Source: an uncultured Clostridia bacterium (GTDB lineage Bacteria; Bacillota_A; Clostridia; TANB77; CAG-508). From it: 15,315 nt of DNA. Within the stretch, counting starts at the first letter, position 1. Each line of letters opens with the position of its first letter. Of this stretch, positions 13,519-15,315 are shown piece after piece. A model generated the notes under the pieces. That model had not been told where the DNA came from and made no database searches. It worked only from the letters and a program-made list of their open reading frames with translations. The stretch spans positions 1 through 15,315 of the forward strand of contig CALXXB010000036.1 in assembly GCA_944392525.1 (NCBI GenBank). Reading direction: 5' to 3'. The position numbers and the translations under genes were made by a program.

Positions 13519-14601
13519 CTATCTCTCATCTGAATCAGTCTTTGATTGCTCTTCCTCGTTTTCCATTGTTTCTTTTTCTTGTTCTGAAATACTTGAAGGC
13601 ATTTCTTCAGTTTGGCCTCTTTTTTCTCTATCCTTCTTTAATTGTTCATAATACTTCATTAAACCTAAAAATATTCTATCTGTTTCTTGTTCTTCCTCTT
13701 CGCTTACACTGTTTTTAGATGCCTTTCTAGTATCTATAGAGCCTTTAAGCTCTCTAAATCTATCGCAGCAACCACTAAGAGTTCTGTCATAATCATCTTG
13801 CCTATAATCTAGTATCGCTGTTCTTGCATCTGGATATACAGTTTCTCCGTTACTTTTAGTTACAAAATCTTTATCTCCAACACTAGCTTCCACTTTTTTT
13901 ACTGATTCTGGATTTACTTCTCCAAAAATCAATTCTGGTGCACCTGGAGCTTCTCCTCTTCTAAATATTTCTAATATATCATATCTTCCTGTATCCTCTA
14001 TATATTTAATTGTATTTGGCATTCCATTATATGTTGCATCATGATGTTCAGGAAGAACTAATCTTCCCCAACCTCTTTTGGCTACCTGTGCCTCATATCT
14101 TTCTAATATAGATAATCTACTTTCCAAATCACATACTGCTAATCCTCTTACTATTACAGTATATCCTTTATTTAATAAATCTACTATTGCGTCATCTGCT
14201 ATTCTGTTATTTTTCATTGGCACTTCAAAAATAACATTATAGCCTTCGTTTCTTACTTCTCCAAACAATCTACTAGTCCAATCTTCACTTTCCTGTGCTG
14301 TTATCCATGTGTATTCTCCTGGATATTCTCTTGCTATTTCTTCACTTTTAGGATGAAATGGTTTTATTTCATCACTATTTATTACTACAACATTTCCATC
14401 TGCAAACATTTTCTTTGAATAAGTAATAAGTCCTGTTTTTCCTGCACCTGTTTGGCCACCTACAATTACCGCTACCGGATTATCTACTGGTGTTTTATCC
14501 ATTGTCCATATTTTCTTTATTTTTCCATATAACTCCATATGTTCTTCTTCTGATAATTTATATTTTCTATATATTTCATTTTTTTCTTCATCACTAAACA
14601 T
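13519..14601 (-). CDS. Zeta-toxin-family kinase, copy A (altered substrate motif)
   Basis: A 360-aa paralogue of copy B, aligning without gaps over the first 220 residues at about 76% identity by hand count. Walker A GGQTGAGKT (48-56) and INSDEIKPFHP (D77) are intact. The E-G-T motif, however, reads FEVPMK (125-130): G127 is V and T128 is P. In the pSM19035 zeta protein the glutamate and threonine of this motif contact UDP-GlcNAc, so substrate binding should be changed or lost while ATP binding remains. The C-terminal region diverges more, with a longer acidic tail ending TDSDER, almost the same end as copy B. It starts 19 nt after cdsA stops, with AGAGGT as ribosome site, and has no small gene directly ahead of it. 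Confidence 0.86.
   Translation of the reverse strand: MFSDEEKNEIYRKYKLSEEEHMELYGKIKKIWTMDKTPVDNPVAVIVGGQTGAGKTGLITYSKKMFADGNVVVINSDEIKPFHPKSEEIAREYPGEYTWITAQESEDWTSRLFGEVRNEGYNVIFEVPMKNNRIADDAIVDLLNKGYTVIVRGLAVCDLESRLSILERYEAQVAKRGWGRLVLPEHHDATYNGMPNTIKYIEDTGRYDILEIFRRGEAPGAPELIFGEVNPESVKKVEASVGDKDFVTKSNGETVYPDARTAILDYRQDDYDRTLSGCCDRFRELKGSIDTRKASKNSVSEEEEQETDRIFLGLMKYYEQLKKDREKRGQTEEMPSSISEQEKETMENEEEQSKTDSDER
13952..13995. repeat. 44-bp direct repeat, copy in zeta kinase A
   Basis: Exact match to 12599-12642, about 1.35 kb away. Recombination between the two would remove the small gene and fuse the two kinase genes in frame. Confidence 0.85.
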
Positions 14602-14620
14602 ATTCTACTACCTCTTATAA

Positions 14621-15315
14621 TTATATTACTGAAAAAAACACATAAGCAAAAGGTGCTAGGAATATTAAACTATCTATCCTGTCAAGCATCCCACCATGTC
14701 CTGGTATTAAATTACTAAAATCTTTAATATCGACATATCTTTTAATACTAGATGCTGCGAAATCTCCTATTTGACCTACTAAACTTAGTATTAAACCTAT
14801 TCCTGAAATCTCAAGATATGAATAACTCATTCCAAAGAATGTATTAACTATGTATGTATAAGCAACCATTAATATTATTGCTCCTATTGTCCCTGCTATA
14901 CATCCTTCTATTGATTTCTTAGGGCTTATTTTACTAAATTTGTGCTTTCCAAATTTCATTCCTACAAAGAATGCACATATATCTGTTCCCCAAGCTGCTA
15001 TTATTATATACCAAATTAATATCTTTCCATTATCCATACCATCAATTAAAGCAACAAATATCATAAAAAATACTATGTAAAATATTCCAAGAAAAGTAAA
15101 TGCTATATCTTTGAAATTTGTTTTCATCTCTGTTGCAATTATTTGTGCAAATAAAATTATTAACACTATTGGTATTGATAAAGTAACACATATACCAAAA
15201 TATTCTTTTGGTATAAAATTCACAACTGCTATACTCAGACAACTTAAATATCCAAGCCATTTTACTGGTTTTGCTACTTTTGATATTGCATTAAAATATT
15301 CATTCATAGCAAGAA
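14621..15315 (-). CDS. cdsA: Phosphatidate cytidylyltransferase (CDP-diglyceride synthase), 5' end outside the window
   Basis: Makes CDP-diacylglycerol from phosphatidate and CTP, the entry point to phosphatidylglycerol and other phospholipids. It is an integral membrane enzyme with about six visible hydrophobic helices and the family signature near the C-terminus: SSIKRYVDIKDFSNLIPGHGGMLDRIDSL with conserved R, KDFS, PGHGG and DRxD. SPKKSIEG is also typical. The frame is open to the right edge, with LA before the ATG at 15307. Homologues have about 40 more residues including a first membrane helix, so that ATG is internal and the gene is cut by the window. It heads the operon part seen here: zeta kinase A starts 19 nt after its stop. 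Confidence 0.94.
   Translation of the reverse strand, partial: LAMNEYFNAISKVAKPVKWLGYLSCLSIAVVNFIPKEYFGICVTLSIPIVLIILFAQIIATEMKTNFKDIAFTFLGIFYIVFFMIFVALIDGMDNGKILIWYIIIAAWGTDICAFFVGMKFGKHKFSKISPKKSIEGCIAGTIGAIILMVAYTYIVNTFFGMSYSYLEISGIGLILSLVGQIGDFAASSIKRYVDIKDFSNLIPGHGGMLDRIDSLIFLAPFAYVFFSVI

Noticed and set aside
12223..14620. Mobile element or prophage carrying the zeta genes
   Set aside because: No integrase, transposase, terminal repeat or target duplication is visible, and composition matches the neighbours.
15305..15307. ATG as true start of cdsA
   Set aside because: The frame is open to the window edge and about 40 N-terminal residues with a membrane helix are missing compared with the family.

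Overview
The window is low-GC (roughly 25-30% by eye) bacterial DNA. Strong AGGAGG-type ribosome sites, a zinc peptidase related to sporulation-associated endopeptidases, and a cdsA-rseP neighbourhood point to the Bacillota, most likely an uncultured clostridial gut-type organism. Nearly every gene reads leftwards. The exceptions are a polysaccharide deacetylase, a tRNA-Gly and an M14 peptidase.

Layout from left to right. (1) The 5' part of tmRNA (ssrA) lies on the minus strand with a near-consensus promoter, divergent from a membrane-anchored polysaccharide deacetylase. (2) A tRNA-Gly(TCC) follows, and a long hairpin separates it from a leftward group: a 23S-type RluA-family pseudouridine synthase, a GNAT acetyltransferase, a three-helix membrane protein with a TPR-like domain, and a stand-alone NIF3/CutA-like protein. 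(3) A LysM protein is divergent from a cytoplasmic M14 gamma-D-glutamyl endopeptidase. (4) purB is of the long E. coli type and is clearly richer in GC (about 45% in sampled lines) than its surroundings. It carries its own promoter, structured leader and terminator, so it looks like a transferred unit. (5) glgP (alpha-glucan phosphorylase) has a textbook promoter and terminator. (6) A leftward operon runs cdsA - zeta-type kinase A - 68-aa protein - zeta-type kinase B - rseP and ends in a terminator.

The region most worth attention is 12.2-14.6 kb. Two zeta-toxin-like kinases, about 76% identical over their first 220 residues, flank a small unknown protein. The three genes sit inside the conserved envelope operon, between cdsA (phospholipid synthesis) and rseP (site-2 protease), where dxr is normally found. 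Copy A has lost the G-T of the E-G-T substrate motif that copy B retains. This could be a toxin-antitoxin unit captured by an essential operon, or a domesticated UDP-GlcNAc-directed regulator of envelope synthesis.

Two further genes, the pseudouridine synthase and the LysM protein, are each broken by one extra base in an A-rich stretch, and removing that base restores a full-length family member. Being close together and of the same kind, they may be assembly indels rather than true mutations.
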